NCBI RefSeq assembly: GCF_046630445.1
Contig: NC_092335.1
Location: 5,003,501-5,067,500 of the forward strand
Direction: 5' to 3'
DNA: 64,000 nt
DNA from: Rutidosis leptorrhynchoides
Lineage: Eukaryota > Streptophyta > Magnoliopsida > Asterales > Asteraceae
Of the stretch, positions 1 through 12,309 are shown one piece after another. The position numbers and the translations under genes were made by a program. A model generated the notes under the pieces. That model was not told the origin of the DNA. It ran no database searches and saw only the letters and a list, made by a program, of their open reading frames with translations. The number at the start of each line of letters is the position of its first letter. The first letter of the stretch is position 1.

Positions 1-2109
1 TATAGCTAACTCCAACATTCACATATAGAGTGTCTATGGTTGTTCCGAAATATATATAGATGTGTCGACATGATAGGTCGAAACATTGTATACGTGTCTA
101 TGGTATCTCAAGATTACATAATATACAATACAAGTTGATTAAGTTATGGTTGGAATAGATTTGTTACCAATTTTCACGTAGCTAAAATGAGAAAAATTAT
201 CCAATCTTGTTTTACCCATAACTTCTTCATTTTAAATCCGTTTTGAGTGAATCAAATTGCTATGGTTTCATATTGAACTCTATTTTATGAATCTAAACAG
301 AAAAAGTATAGGTTTATAGTCTGAAAAATAAGTTACAAGTCGTTTTTGTAAAGGTAGTCATTTCAGTCGAAAGAACGACGTCTAGATGACCATTTTAGAA
401 AACATACTTCCACTTTGAGTTTAACCATAATTTTTGGATATAGTTTCATGTTCATAATAAAAATCATTTTCTCAGAATAACAACTTTTAAATCAAAGTTT
501 ATCATAGTTTTTAATTAACTAACCCAAAACAGCCCGCGGTGTTACTACGACGGCGTAAATCCGGTTTTACGGTGTTTTTCGTATTTCCAGGTTTTAAATC
601 ATTAAGTTAGCATATCATATAGATATAGAACATGTGTTTAGTTGATTTTAAAAGTCAAGTTAGAAGGATTAACTTTTGTTTGCGAACAAGTTTAGAATTA
701 ACTAAACTATGTTCTAGTGATTACAAGTTTAAACCTTCGAATAAGATAGCTTTATATGTATGAATCGAATGATGTTATGAACATCATTACTACCTTAAGT
801 TCCTTGGATGAACCTACTGGAAAAGAGAAAAATGGATCTAGCTTCAATGGATCCTTGGATGGCTCAAAGTTCTTGAAGCAAAATCATGACACGAAAACAA
901 GTTCAAGTAAGATCATCACTTGAAATAAGATTGTTATAGTTATAGAAATTGAACCAAAGTTTGAATATGATTATTACCTTGTATTAGAATGATAACCTAC
1001 TGTAAGAAACAAAGATTTCTTGAGGTTGGATGATCACCTTACAAGATTGGAAGTGAGCTAGCAATCTTGAAAGTATTCTTGATTTTATGAAACTAGAACT
1101 TTTGGAATTTATGAAGAACACTTAGAACTTGAAGATAGAACTTGAGAGAGATCAATTAGATGAAGAAAATTGAAGAATGAAAGTGTTTGTAGGTGTTTTT
1201 GGTCGTTGGTGTATGGATTAGATATAAAGGATATGTAATTTTGTTTTCATGTAAATAAGTCATGAATGATTACTCATATTTTTGTAATTTTATGAGATAT
1301 TTCATGCTAGTTGCCAAATGATGGTTCCCACATGTGTTAGGTGACTCACATGGGCTGCTAAGAGCTGATCATTGGAGTGTATATACCAATAGTACATACA
1401 TCTAAAAGCTGTGTATTGTACGAGTACGAATACGGGTGCATACGAGTAGAATTGTTGATGAAACTGAACGAGGATGTAATTGTAAGCATTTTTGTTAAGT
1501 AGAAGTATTTTGATAAGTGTCTTGAAGTCTTTCAAAAGTGTATGAATACATATTAAAACACTACATGTATATACATTTTAACTGAGTCGTTAAGTCATCG
1601 TTAGTCGTTACATGTAAATGTTGTTTTGAAACCTTTAGGTTAACGATCTTGTTAAATGTTGTTAACCCAATGTTTATAATATCAAAAGAGATTTTAAATT
1701 ATTATACTATCATGATATTATGATGTACGAATATCTCTTAATATGATATATATACATTAAATGTCGTTACAACGATAATCGTTACATATATGTCTCGTTT
1801 CAAAATCATTAAGTTAGTAGTCTTGTTTTTACATATGTAGTTCATTGTTAATATACTTAATGATATGTTTACATATCATAATATCATGTTAACTATATAT
1901 ATAACCATATATATGTCATCATATAGTTTTTACAAGTTTTAACGTTCGTGAATCACCGGTCAACTTGGGTGGTCAATTGTCTATATGAAACCTATTTCAA
2001 TTAATCAAGTCTTAACAAGTTTGATTGCTTAACATGTTGGAAACATTTAATCATGTAAATATCAATCTCAATTAATATATATAAACATGGAAAAGTTCGG
2101 GTCACTACA
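1..2109 (-). mobile_element. Ty3/gypsy chromovirus (Tekay-like) LTR, cut by the window edge
   Basis: Blocks in the same order as in the intact Tekay LTRs at 22940-26214 and 31629-34499 are recognisable. Examples are the 'cgtagctaaa...ccaatcttgtttta' stretch near 175-220, 'cccaaaacagcccgcgg' near 524 and 'gcgaacaagttt' near 683. The right end 'gggtcactaca' matches the Tekay LTR end 'gggtcgttaca', so the element lies on the minus strand. What follows 2109 does not resemble the Tekay internal region, so this is a solo or truncated LTR. It is clearly more diverged than the copies at 23-34 kb and therefore older. No protein-coding content is seen. Confidence 0.75.
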
Positions 2110-3408
2110 AACGTCTTACTTACATTGGGGCGAGTTTAATACATTCAGTTGTACAACTTATCATGATGTTTGATGAATGCTTAAATGCAGAGGAACTTTC
2201 AGTTATATGGGTTTTCATCATCACCATGTATTTGATGAAATGCCTAAATGAAAAAAAAAAGACCAAATCCTTATTATGCTTTATTGCTTTATGTGAATAG
2301 TTTATTCACAAGAGTTATAATTGAAAATAGACGGTTCTAAAACATTTATCTTGATTCAGGCACAATACTATTTTTGTTTAATCGTTGCCATTTAGAGATC
2401 CTTTTGGTGTATCTGCAAACTGAATTAATCATTGCCATTGTTGCGTCTTTGTATATTTGGTGCAAGAAATATGTGGTTGTTTTTGTGATCTTTGATGATT
2501 TGGTGTGATTGCACTCCAAGTGGTCTTATCTATGTATTTTGTCATGTTACTTATGCTTATGATGATGTAATCTTCTGATGTTAATTGAAAAAGCTAAGTT
2601 TTGTGACTATTTAAACTTTAATGACATTATTTGACGCACACCACGTGTAATCAGAAAAGATATAAAAGATATTTGGAGTATATGTATTATAGGGTTTATG
2701 AGTTTAGAGATGATTTCTTATTTTCTACGTGCAGACTTTGAGCAGATTGAATATCAGGTGATCATTCATAAGCAAACCTAGAGTTACATCAATGTGTGTT
2801 CGCTTACAGGTACATATTAAATATTTCCTTTGTTTCTTTATCAGTTGTATTTATATTCAGGGTTTTATGACAGTTTCTGATGCTCTTGAACCTACGTTTA
2901 CTGGTTTAAAAAACAGAAGAAAAAGCAGGTTGGTAATGGGTTGTTAAGAATGTTACAAAGAATAATGGAGCCCTCTTAATAGTCCACATCTTCTCAGGCT
3001 CGTTAGCTGGTTGAATCAGCTAACACTAATCGATTTTTTTACTTGAATCATTATAAATTAAATTGAGATACAAAAAAAAAAAAAAAAAAAAAAAAAAACC
3101 AACCTTACTTCAAGGGCGGTTGTCTCATATTTGAACAATCTGATTCCATAACCTGCAAATAAGAGATATGAAGCAAATAAGAGTACAAAGAAAAAAAAAA
3201 TAAAGATAAACTAAATAGATAGAAGTTGAAAGACGATATGCTATAAATGGAGAAGAAATGAATGAATGATTTAAAATGGGAGATAAGCCAATGGGGTTAA
3301 AGCTTCTTGAAGAAGCTTTTGTTTATCGATGTAAAGTCTGTACAAAAATTCCAATATTCAAAACAAACTACATTAAATGGGGTTAGTGATAATAAAAATA
3401 TAATAAAA
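2110..3408. other. Unassigned AT-rich stretch with A30 tract
   Basis: No ORF or recognised family is seen. Short exon-like pieces flanked by AG/GT are visible around 2735-2758 and 2861-2940, but no protein family could be recognised from them. A run of 30 A lies at 3072-3101. It could be the tail of a retroposed sequence, but no flanking duplication was found. The 74-codon minus-strand frame at 3297-3521 crosses a Helitron hairpin and is not considered coding. Confidence 0.3.
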
Positions 3409-3768
3409 CTAGAAAAAGGAGCCCGCGCGATGTCGCGGGACCTTTGGGTTGCGTATTCATAGTTAACGGAGCGTGTTATAGGTGTGTATATGTATTGAAT
3501 ATAGTCCGAGGTATTGAGCATTTTTTTAAGTGTCCGTTTCGCGTATAGTTTGTCCCGTTGTGTTCGTAAGATTTTTTTGAGTTGAACGGTGAGCTCGAAA
3601 AAATTTAACCCGCACCGAGCGAGAAGATAGGGCCCGCTAAAAATTCGGGTGAGATTAATTATTTTTATTTTAATAAAATTGTATATTTATACTTTTTACC
3701 CCTAAAAAAATGTGAATTTGAGGGGTCATTGTGTAAATTGAGGCAAAGATGAGGGGCCGAATGCAGTG

Positions 3769-4350
3769 TGTTAACACCTATTTCCTTATGAGGTAAGGCT
3801 TAGTATGTCAACAAGAGACTAGAAGTGATCTAGCTTTTAGGAGGGCGGAGTGTTGCCGATTGATTTTTACCCTCGGGAAATAATCCCTGCAGACCCGGTA
3901 CACAAGTGCAGAAACTTGTGGGGTGGCTTAATCAATCTGTCGTCCGTAGAGCGTAAGTTGCTAGCCGGATGACTTCTAGTGAGAGAAAGTAGAGAGAGAA
4001 AGAGAAGTAAAGTCTCAGCTCTCAAAGTTGTCAGAATATCTGAACCTGTGTAAAATGACGACCCAAGGGGTCTATTTATAGTGTCAGATTTACCAGATTT
4101 ATTTTGGGACACGTGTCAAATGATGATACGTTCTGTTACATGTGCTCCGAAATTTATGTTAAATGCGGCGCTCTCCGGCCAGGGCTTATGCGCTAGGCGG
4201 CCTTCAGGGCTTACGCATGACGGAGCAGCCTGTACAGCGGAGAACGCTGGACGGACAATCTCCACAAAACTGTTGTTTCCAGCCTTCCTGATGCTATTTT
4301 TATGCAACTATTATGCCTTTTATGTGTGTATACGATAAGATACACCATTA
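3769..4350 (-). repeat. 3' LTR of the Tat-like element
   Basis: 582 bp, beginning TGTTAACACC and ending CACCATTA on the plus strand. It pairs with 10680-11262. The ends are TG...TA rather than the usual TG...CA, as judged from the 5-bp TSD. Confidence 0.85.
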
Positions 4351-4559
4351 AGTCCCCCCAGTTTAAGGACTTAAGCATTTGAAAAATGATTAAGTTGTTA
4401 AACTTTTGATAACGCATGCCAAACCAGCCTGTTCATTGCCCACTTGCATCGGGGAAAACATTTTAGGCATTAAATGCAGACGAGTTTTACTGACGCTGTT
4501 ATGATTAATTTTTTACGGCTAAGATCATCCACGCGCCTCCAGCTGTAAAAAGTGTTATC

Positions 4560-7263
4560 TTGCACCCTTCGTTTAAACTCACCCATACACGTGTCTCAAT
4601 CATGACCATAAAAATTGCACCGATGAACCCTTATAAAAACCGTCATAACCCTGTTACCATCACTTTTTTACCTTTGCCAAGATCCAAAAAGCATATTTCT
4701 CCCAAATCTTCATCGCCTTCTTCAATCTTCAACTTTTTAAGGTTTACCGTCTTCCAAGGTCAGTACACTTCATCTTACTGCTATTTTCTTCTTGTTGATA
4801 TATGTTACTGTATTATCATGGCTTCTTCACGGAGTACTGGCCAAGAACACGCCAAGCCTTCTTCATCAAATACTGTTGACATTCCAGAAGTTAGCACGAT
4901 GGCTTCATCATTGACTAGTGAATATTTAGATGGATTAAAGATTGCCTTTCGCCATCTCAATCAATACAACCCTGTTCTTCCCACCATCGGACAAACTGCT
5001 GACAACCCTCCTGAGGGGAAAATTACTTTATACGCTTTACAAATTACCCACGGCAACCTCCGTGTTCCCCTTACTAACTTTCTTCTTCGCCTTCTTAGAT
5101 ATTACGGGGCCTGTCTTAGTCAGATACATCCCCATGGTCTTCAAAAAATCATCCTTTTTGAAATGTACTGCAATGCTATTAATATAAAGCCTCGCATTAA
5201 TGTTTTTATCTCTTTGTTTAGAATCCGCACGATTAGCGATTGCTGGCTTACTATTGATAGTAAGAAAAATAATCATTTTGTTGGTCTAAATAGAGTTTCA
5301 AACTTGAAGGACTAGAAAAGTCCATTTTTCTTTGTTGATGAAACTGTTATTCCGGAAGAATACTCCATTGTCCGGGAGTGGGGTGCTATTGATGCTGGCA
5401 TAGGAAAGGGTGTTAAAATTTCTCCCGCAGAACAGCGGATAGTAAATAGCTTGAAAGGACTCCGTATTTCACCCAGATCATACGAAAGGTATGAGGGAAT
5501 CCTTGTGCTGTGCAAAGTGAGCCAAGAATGGCCAAGCAATTCTGTGCTAGTACTTCGTGAGAAAAAACAGGGTAGGATGTGATATGATCATCCTATTATA
5601 TATATAGATTTTTGTCCACTGTTTGTCATGTGTACTTATATTGCTATTAATGTGTAATCTTTGCAGGCAACTCCGTGATGCAGGTCCGCTCTGCTCTTTT
5701 ATCCCCTGATCTTGATGATGATGTGGAAGTCACTGCTCGTGACAAAACTGTTGAAGAGCTTGAGGCGGAGAGAGTTGCAGCTGAAGCTAAAGCTGCTGCT
5801 GATGCTGAAAAGGGGAAAGAAATTGCTGTGAGCAGCTCAGACAGCGAATGCGGGTCTGATCATACAGACACTGAGCGGACAACGGATGACACCACCACCG
5901 CCGATCAGCAAACATCGGCATCAATTGACATCACGGGTGAAACCAACCCTACTCCTCCTCCAACCCAAAAGACAAGAAAGAAGAGCATAGGCTCTAAAAG
6001 GGTGAAGAGTACTGAGGAGGGCAAAAAGCAAAAACGTAGGAGAAGTATGTCCATTCTGCTCTCTTTTGAAAATGCACATGTTTTTGCTTATAACTGTTAT
6101 GTTTGTTCATAATACTAATTTGTTTTTGTTAGTAATTTTAGCAGAGTCGGATGATAGCCAAGGGAAGGCTACGGAGGGCGGTGACCGGAGGCCGGAGAGG
6201 AATCTTGAAAGTGAAGGAGAGAAGGGCCTGAAAATGCCTGATCCAAACTTTGCTCCCTTCGATGAATCTGAATTTCATGAAAATAGGCCTGAAGGCAACT
6301 CTGCTTATGATTATCCTCTTCCTAATATCACTAATCCTGCTGTCACCTCCTCCAATGTTCAAGAGCCAACTCTTCCTGCTCATGTGAGGGCTTTGCAAGC
6401 CATCATTGCAAACCCCGCCAATAAAGATAAAGAATTTGCAACTCTTATTCAGGTATGAACGATAAGACCATCTGCATATATATGCTTGTATTTTATTGAT
6501 GTGAGCTGTTTGAAATAACTCATAAAATTTTATTGATGTACAGGGTTGTGTTATCCCTGAGCTGAAACCCCAATTCTCTGCTCTCCGTTCTCATCAACTC
6601 AGGGAATCAACTATGGCAGCTCATGTACTGCTAACCAACCACCTGGATTCTGTGCTGCAACTGTAGGAACATCAAGAGTCTATTCTTGCTTTTGCTCGTA
6701 AAGACATAGCTGAAAGTGCAAATGCTCGTAAAAGAGCTGCTGATGCTGAGCGTGCCTTAAATGATGCGCAGAAAATAATAAAGGCTAAAGAAGTTGAGTT
6801 AAAAAGTGCTCAAGATGTTGCTGCTGTTCTGCAAGGGGAAAAGGATGTTGAGCAGATAAAAGTGGGTGAGCTGGAGAAACAGCTGAGTGCAGAGAGAGAG
6901 AAGTCTGCTGAGCTACTCCGGAGGGCGGAGAAAGGCGAGGGAAATTTTGCTGAGCTTAAGAAAGGTGTGCCAGGTCTGATAGCTAAGGTGCTTGGATCCA
7001 TTCTTGTAGGGAATCCCTACAATGATTATGTTGATGCTGCCTGCGCCCATGCTATTGCTGATGTGACCGGCAATCTGTTCAAACGCCTTGCTCCCAACCA
7101 AACTCCTTCTGCTGCCATTACCAAACGTATGCCTCCTAGTACTCAAGAAAAAGTTGATGAGGCCAAGAACAAATTGATAAATCTGAAGATAAATGTTTAT
7201 GATGAAGTATGCAGCAAAGAAGACTCTTCTGCTCAAGATGTGCTTGGCGTGCAGTTTAATTGA
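4560..7263 (+). CDS. Antisense ORF region of the Tat-like element (gypsy-type 'Transposase_28'-like)
   Basis: Plus-strand open frames lie opposite to the direction of gag. The first begins with a likely ATG at 4819 and contains a stretch around 5055-5220 (key words RVPLTNFLLRLL, LSQIHPHG, CNAINIKPRI) that resembles the plant family Pfam calls putative gypsy-type transposon (Transposase_28, PF04195). Further right, around 5675-6050, are acidic and lysine-rich segments. Around 6700-6960 is an Ala/Glu/Lys-rich stretch likely to form a coiled coil. The frames are separated by AT-rich spacers with GT...AG borders, consistent with a spliced antisense gene as described for Tat additional ORFs. The copy is broken in more than one place. 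Its function is unknown even in the family. Confidence 0.5.
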
Positions 7264-8281
7264 TCTTTGTAAAAATTTCAAACAATGTTTTGTAATAAAT
7301 TTCTTACTGACTTTAACATTATATATATATACTGACTTTATTGTGATGACTATGTGTGCTTATATGCTTGTTGCAAATATTTTTATGCTTAACGCTTTAA
7401 AACCAATCAATTATGCACATGAGCATAAAATTTCTATACACAATTGTACAGTGTATAATTTGAGCAAATCATTTTGAAAAGTGCATAAGGTAACTTATAT
7501 GTTGATGCCTTGCAGTATCAAGAATACGATGTCTGATTACGCCTTCCGTCATAAAATTAATGAGGAAGAATTATGAAGTGTTTTAGAAGAATGACTATAA
7601 ATCAATAAACTCTCCGTCTTACGCCTTCCATCATAAAGTATATGAGGAAGAATTGCTAATTATTTTGCCTTCATACATAAAATATATAACTTCGTTCTGT
7701 GAAGTAATTTTTTATAATGTTTGTCATGACAAGTATCTGAGTTTTGTATCATGCCTCGGTTCGTCTAGTAAAACTTAAACGTTTTCTAGCCGATCCCTTG
7801 TGCCTTTACTGGCCGGCACAAAAGCTTCCGCCATCGGAGGTATTTAAAAATACGATCCTTCTGTGGGCAGGTTATAAATGTAATGTTTTACATTTGTCAC
7901 GAGCAGCACTTTGTTTAAGAAAAATATAAAATTATTGTTCAGTACTGTGCAGTACATAAACGATTGATGACGACTTTTAGGTGGATCAAGCCTAATTAGT
8001 ACGTCATGAATGTTTAATGTATGCAATTGCTAATGTATGCACTGCAAAATAACCACAATGGTTCACAGTAAGTTTGATAAACGCTGCTTCATCATATAAT
8101 TCGAAATGTGTTCTTCAAATGCCAAACAGGCATGAGTACAACGATTGTAAAAGAATGCTTTTATTGAAATGCTAAATGAAACTGCTCTTTATTGAAAAGA
8201 TAAACACTGTTCTTGATAACTTGTTGACAAATTGCTTCTTCATATGCCGAGCGCCCAGCGCTGTCCGGCCTTCACACTTGC
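7264..8281. other. Spacer inside the Tat-like element
   Basis: No convincing coding signal. It lies between the antisense ORF region and the end of gag-protease, where an autonomous relative would carry pol. A short direct repeat 'gccttccgtcataaaat' / 'gccttccatcataaagt' occurs near 7541 and 7624. Confidence 0.4.
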
Positions 8282-10679
8282 TTACGGAATGAAAAACTCC
8301 TGAACTTCTTCCTCGCTGAATAACCTATCACGCCTTCTCTGATTCATTCTGCCTTCTGGCCCATTTGCAAACGTTGATCTTTCCCTTGTTGGCTGCACAT
8401 ACTGTGAATGTATGGCTGCGACTCCATTTGGAGTGGGGAATCTGACCTCTGCATGGGCCGTCGATGTTATTGCTCCAAACTTAGCCAAAGCTGTTCTTCT
8501 AAAAAGGACATTAAAACGAGAATTGCCATCTATGATTGTGAAATCAATTGTTTCCGTTCTCAACAATGGGAATGTGCCCATAACAACTTCCAAACGAATC
8601 TGCCCCATGGCATTTATCGGTGCTCCTGTTAGTCCAGAAACTTTCAACCTCGTTTGCCTAGCTCTGCTCTGCACATGCCTTGGAAAAGTTCTCAAACAAT
8701 GCCAGTAGATGATGTTAGCTTCACTTCCTGTATCTGTGTAGATATAATTGACAAACTTATTTGCTATCTCTGCTGAAATGATCACTGGTTGGACGGACAA
8801 CGCCCAATTCTGAATTGGCTGAAAGATAATTGGGGCATATCTCCAGCTGTTCAAATTGCTGTTTGATGATTCACCTTCTTCATAATGACCATCGTTAATC
8901 CAAACCATCCTGATTACAACTTCTGGAGTTGTCTCACGCTCTGTGATCCGTTCTCCGTACTGCGATTGGTTCCGATTATCTCTTCCGCCATGCTGCTCTC
9001 TTCTGTTCTCTCCACGGCGTCCTCTGCTACCATCATTCCTTTGCCACGCAAATTTCCTGCGAGGATCATTCCTCCTGTACTGTTTGCCAGGCAACAAATG
9101 ATTCAATTCTCCTGCCTTGATTTTCGCTATAATTTCTCTCATCAAAGATTTGCAATTGTCCGTATCATGGCCCCAAGCCTCATGGAAATCACACCACAAC
9201 TCACTCTTTGGACCCTCCCTTTCTTCCATAGGTGCTGGAGCATTGAAAGTGGTCCGAATTGGTTCAGTGAAAAGGATCTCTTTCGGCATTTTAGTAAGCG
9301 CCATTATCAACGAGTGCCTTTCTATTGGCCTTCTGTTGTGATGGAAATCATTAGGGTGATTGTTTCCTCTCCATCCTCCATTTGAATTATCATTCCTTCT
9401 CTGATTTCTGTCAAAATACCGTCCTCCGTTGTGCGGCTTGCTACTGCCGCCAGTTTCAAACTTGTTTAACCCACGCTCACCAGCTCGAACATGCCTCTGT
9501 GCTACCTCCAATGCTTGATGCAATGTTTTTGGCAAGTCATACCGTAACGCATGAACAAGTGCACTAAACCGTCGCTGGTCCAGACAAAAAATGAAGCCAG
9601 ATACAAGCTGTGATTCTGGACAATCAGGGATCTTCTGTGCTTCAAGTGTATAACGTTTCATAAAATTGCTCAAAGATTCATTATGATGCATTGTGATCTC
9701 GTGTGCATCAAGATGAGTCAGAGTACAGCTCCGAAGATTTTGGTATTGCATCACAAATTTTGCTCTCAAATCGAGAAAACTGGTAATACTCCTTGGCGGC
9801 AAACTAGCAAACCATTCGCGTGCCATTTTCTGCAGTACCATAGGAAACATATGACACGCAGTTTCATCTTCCCAATGCTGCAACCTCATAACGCCTTCAA
9901 ACACTGTCAAAAAGTCCTCCGGATCCGTTGTGCCATCATAAACTCCAATTGTTGGTATAGCAAGATTTCTGGGCAATGGATAATTTGCAATTCGATCAAT
10001 GAAACACTGCGTAGATTCTGCCATGGCTGGTGGCTTGTTCTCCAGTAATGAGGGCAAAGAAATTGTCCACAGCCACAGCGTGGACGGCGGGCTGCGCTAA
10101 GCGTTGCTTGTATTTTGCCGGAGCTGTCTGCTTAAGAATGTCATTTAAAAGCAACACTGCCTGCTTCTCTGACATGAACTCATCTTTGTCAATTTCATCA
10201 TCAGAGTCATTATTATCACAGCTCAAGTCGTTATCATCCCCAGAGTCATCAATAAGACTGCCCAGCTTGTCAAGTAGCCTGGATAACTTGTACTTTGATA
10301 TAGATTGCCTTTTCATTATCTGTTTGTCTTTGCCATCCGCCATCCGCCGAAAAGGTATAAATGACGGACATTGCCGTGGTTGCATCAATGGTCGTCGCTC
10401 TGGATTAGTAACAAAATTTGGAAGTCTTTCTGCACTTTTAGCTGTCGCTTCTTCGATTACTGGCCTTTTCTCCGAATTAGTTGCCAAATGTTTAAGCCTC
10501 TCTGTAGTTTCAGCAACTGTTTCTTCAATCGTACCATCTAATGGTGAAATAGGTACATCTTCAACAGTGACCATGTCGTCAGTTGATGGATGATTGACTG
10601 CTTCAAGTACAAATGGAGCTTCAGCTGCTTTCGTTCCTTTTTCGTTTCGTGTGTTCTTTGCATTAGTGGATGGCGCCAT
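8282..10679 (-). CDS. Gag and retropepsin-like region of the Tat-like element
   Basis: Two overlapping minus-strand frames. The upstream one (from the ATG at 10679 down to 9996) is a charged N-terminal Gag segment. The downstream one (8282-10057) has a Retrotrans_gag domain (words such as GTTDPEDFL, AREWFASLPP, LRAKFVMQYQ), an Arg/Gly/Asn-rich linker, and a retropepsin-like motif DTGSEANI near 8740 followed by the RFNVLFRR region. No RT follows. The first ATG lies in the primer-binding site next to the LTR. The region is partly open, with few breaks. In related autonomous elements the product would be the virus-like particle protein and its protease. Confidence 0.75.
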
Positions 10680-11262
10680 TGTTAACACCTATTTCCTTAT
10701 GAGGTAAGGCTTAGTATGTCAACAAGAGACTAGAAGTGATCTAGCTTTTAGGAAGGCGGAGTGTTGCCGATTGATTTTTACCCTCGGGAAATAATCCCTG
10801 CAGACCCGGTACACAAGTGTAGAAACTTGTGGGGTGGCTTAATCAATCTGTCGTCCGTAGAGCGTAAGGGTGCTAGCCGGATGACTTCTAGTGAGAGAAA
10901 GTAGAGAGAGAAAGAGAAATGAAGTCTCAGCTCTCAAAGTTGTCAGAATATCTGAACCTGTGTAAAATGACGACCCAAGGGGTCTATTTATAGTGTCAGA
11001 TCTACCAGATTTGTTTGGGGACACGTGTCAAATGATGATACGTTCTGTTACATGTGCTCCGAAATTTATGTTAAATGCGGCGCTCTCCGGCCAAGGCTTA
11101 TGCGCTAGGCGGCCTTCAGGGCTTACGCATGACGGAGCAGCCTGTACAGCGGAGAACGCTGGACGGACAATCTCCACAAAACTGTTGTTTCCAGCCTTCC
11201 TGATGCTATTTTTATGCAACTATTATGCCTTTTATGTGTGTATACGATAGGATACACCATTA
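10680..11262 (-). repeat. 5' LTR of the Tat-like element
   Basis: 583 bp, near-identical to 3769-4350. It is followed directly by the TSD copy CAGTG at 11263-11267 and then by the continuation of the split Helitron sequence. Confidence 0.85.
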
Positions 11263-11265
11263 CAG

Positions 11266-11456
11266 TGTGAACACAAACTCAAAACTACATCCCAAAACAA
11301 TTGAAACTACCAAAAATTTGGTGGTGATTAGTATATTTGAGGGGTCATTGTGTAAATTGAGGCAAAGATGAGGGGTCGAATGCAGTGTGAACACAAACTC
11401 AAAACTACATCCCAAAACAATTGAAACTACCAAAAATTTGGTGGTGATTAGTATAT
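11266..11456. repeat. 120-bp direct tandem duplication beside the LTR element
   Basis: The segment beginning 'gtgtgaacacaaactc' and ending 'gattagtatat' occurs at 11266-11336 and again at 11386-11456 (period 120). The missing front of the first unit lies left of the LTR element, near 3715-3768. The intact second unit therefore shows the empty target site 'gaatgcagtgtgaacac' and confirms the insertion point. Confidence 0.85.
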
Positions 11457-11458
11457 AG

Positions 11459-11489
11459 TGGTAAGGTAATGGTAATGGTAATGGTAATA
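11459..11489. repeat. (GGTAAT)n microsatellite
   Basis: A short run of imperfect GGTAAT/GGTAAG units directly after the tandem duplication. The stretch from 11490 to 12309 has no recognised gene and is probably intron or upstream sequence of the RAR1 copy. Confidence 0.7.
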
Positions 11490-12309
11490 TATATGACATA
11501 AGCATTACGGAGTATTAATGATTAAATTTAAAATTAAATACTTCTAAATATTACATCATCAATGGCATCTTACAATTGTGTTAAAAACACATATTCACCT
11601 TAAAACATGTCATTACATCACCCCAAACTCCCTTTTTAAAGATAAGAATAGATTATCTTTATACAACTCTTAAAATTGTCATTAACGTATCTTATCCGAT
11701 TGAGTGCACTTTCTCTCGATTCCTCTTGTTGGTATTACATGAGTTCCGTCAATTTATTCTACATTTACATTTACATAACCACCATTAGAAATTCAATTTC
11801 AATCATAAGTATTGTTATTAGCAAAATTTTTAAATTAAATAAAGAACAATACTAAGCTTCAAGCCATTATAATAATAGCGGAACAATGAACTTTAATTAA
11901 GATACGATATATATTGTAGGTAAGGTTTACCAACCATTTCTTTGTTATAGTGTGGTATTTAAAACTTATTGTAACTGTATTTAATCGTAGTTGTAATAGA
12001 CACAATAAAGCTTCAACTTATGACAGAGTCATAGATAAGTGAAATAATACTTTTAGTCATTAAAACTGAATGTAATTCTATTTATTATTAGTCGTAACAA
12101 AATTTTAATTATAGCGTGACCATGATTTCTGCTTCTGAATTTGTTCCTTGGTCTAATCTCTCTGTTTTTTGTGCATTTGGTGCCGTCTACCTACTGGATC
12201 ATAATTTCTTCAGGGAGTAAGTTTGCATCATCTACTTATTTGTTCGCTACATATATCTTTAACACAATTAGCTTATCATATAAAGAAATGCTAACATCTT
12301 GTCTTTCAG

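Larger units (their letters stand above)
3769..11262 (-). mobile_element. Non-autonomous Ty3/gypsy element, Tat/Retand-like, with antisense ORF region
   Basis: The element is bounded by near-identical LTRs (3769-4350 and 10680-11262) and flanked by a 5-bp TSD, CAGTG (3764-3768 and 11263-11267). A G-rich polypurine tract lies just inside the left LTR (rich in C on the plus strand at 4353-4359), which fixes the orientation as minus. A TGGCGCC primer-site core sits at 10678-10672. Gag and a retropepsin-like domain are present (8282-10679), but no reverse transcriptase, RNase H or integrase is recognisable, so it depends on a partner. Between the coding part and the 3' LTR is a region of plus-strand (antisense) ORFs, a layout known from the Tat lineage. 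It looks young from LTR similarity (a handful of differences in 580 bp by eye) but carries several breaks. Confidence 0.8.
3409..11455 (-). mobile_element. Helitron remnant, interrupted by an LTR element
   Basis: On the minus strand the sequence ends with a GC-rich hairpin (arms at 3422-3427 and 3434-3439, loop of 6), a short spacer, then CTAG at 3412-3409 followed by T. That is the classic Helitron 3' terminus (hairpin, CTRR, insertion between A and T). The body runs rightwards to 3768, is interrupted by the LTR element at 3769-11262, and resumes at 11263 with sequence that continues the pre-insertion site. The 5' TC end was not located; about 11455 is only the end of the recognisable repeat. 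Without the insertion it would be about 550 bp, so it is non-autonomous. Confidence 0.55.

Noticed and set aside
8885-9385. 166-codon plus-strand frame
   Set aside because: Opposite-strand shadow of the Gag frame of the Tat-like element; no domain of its own.
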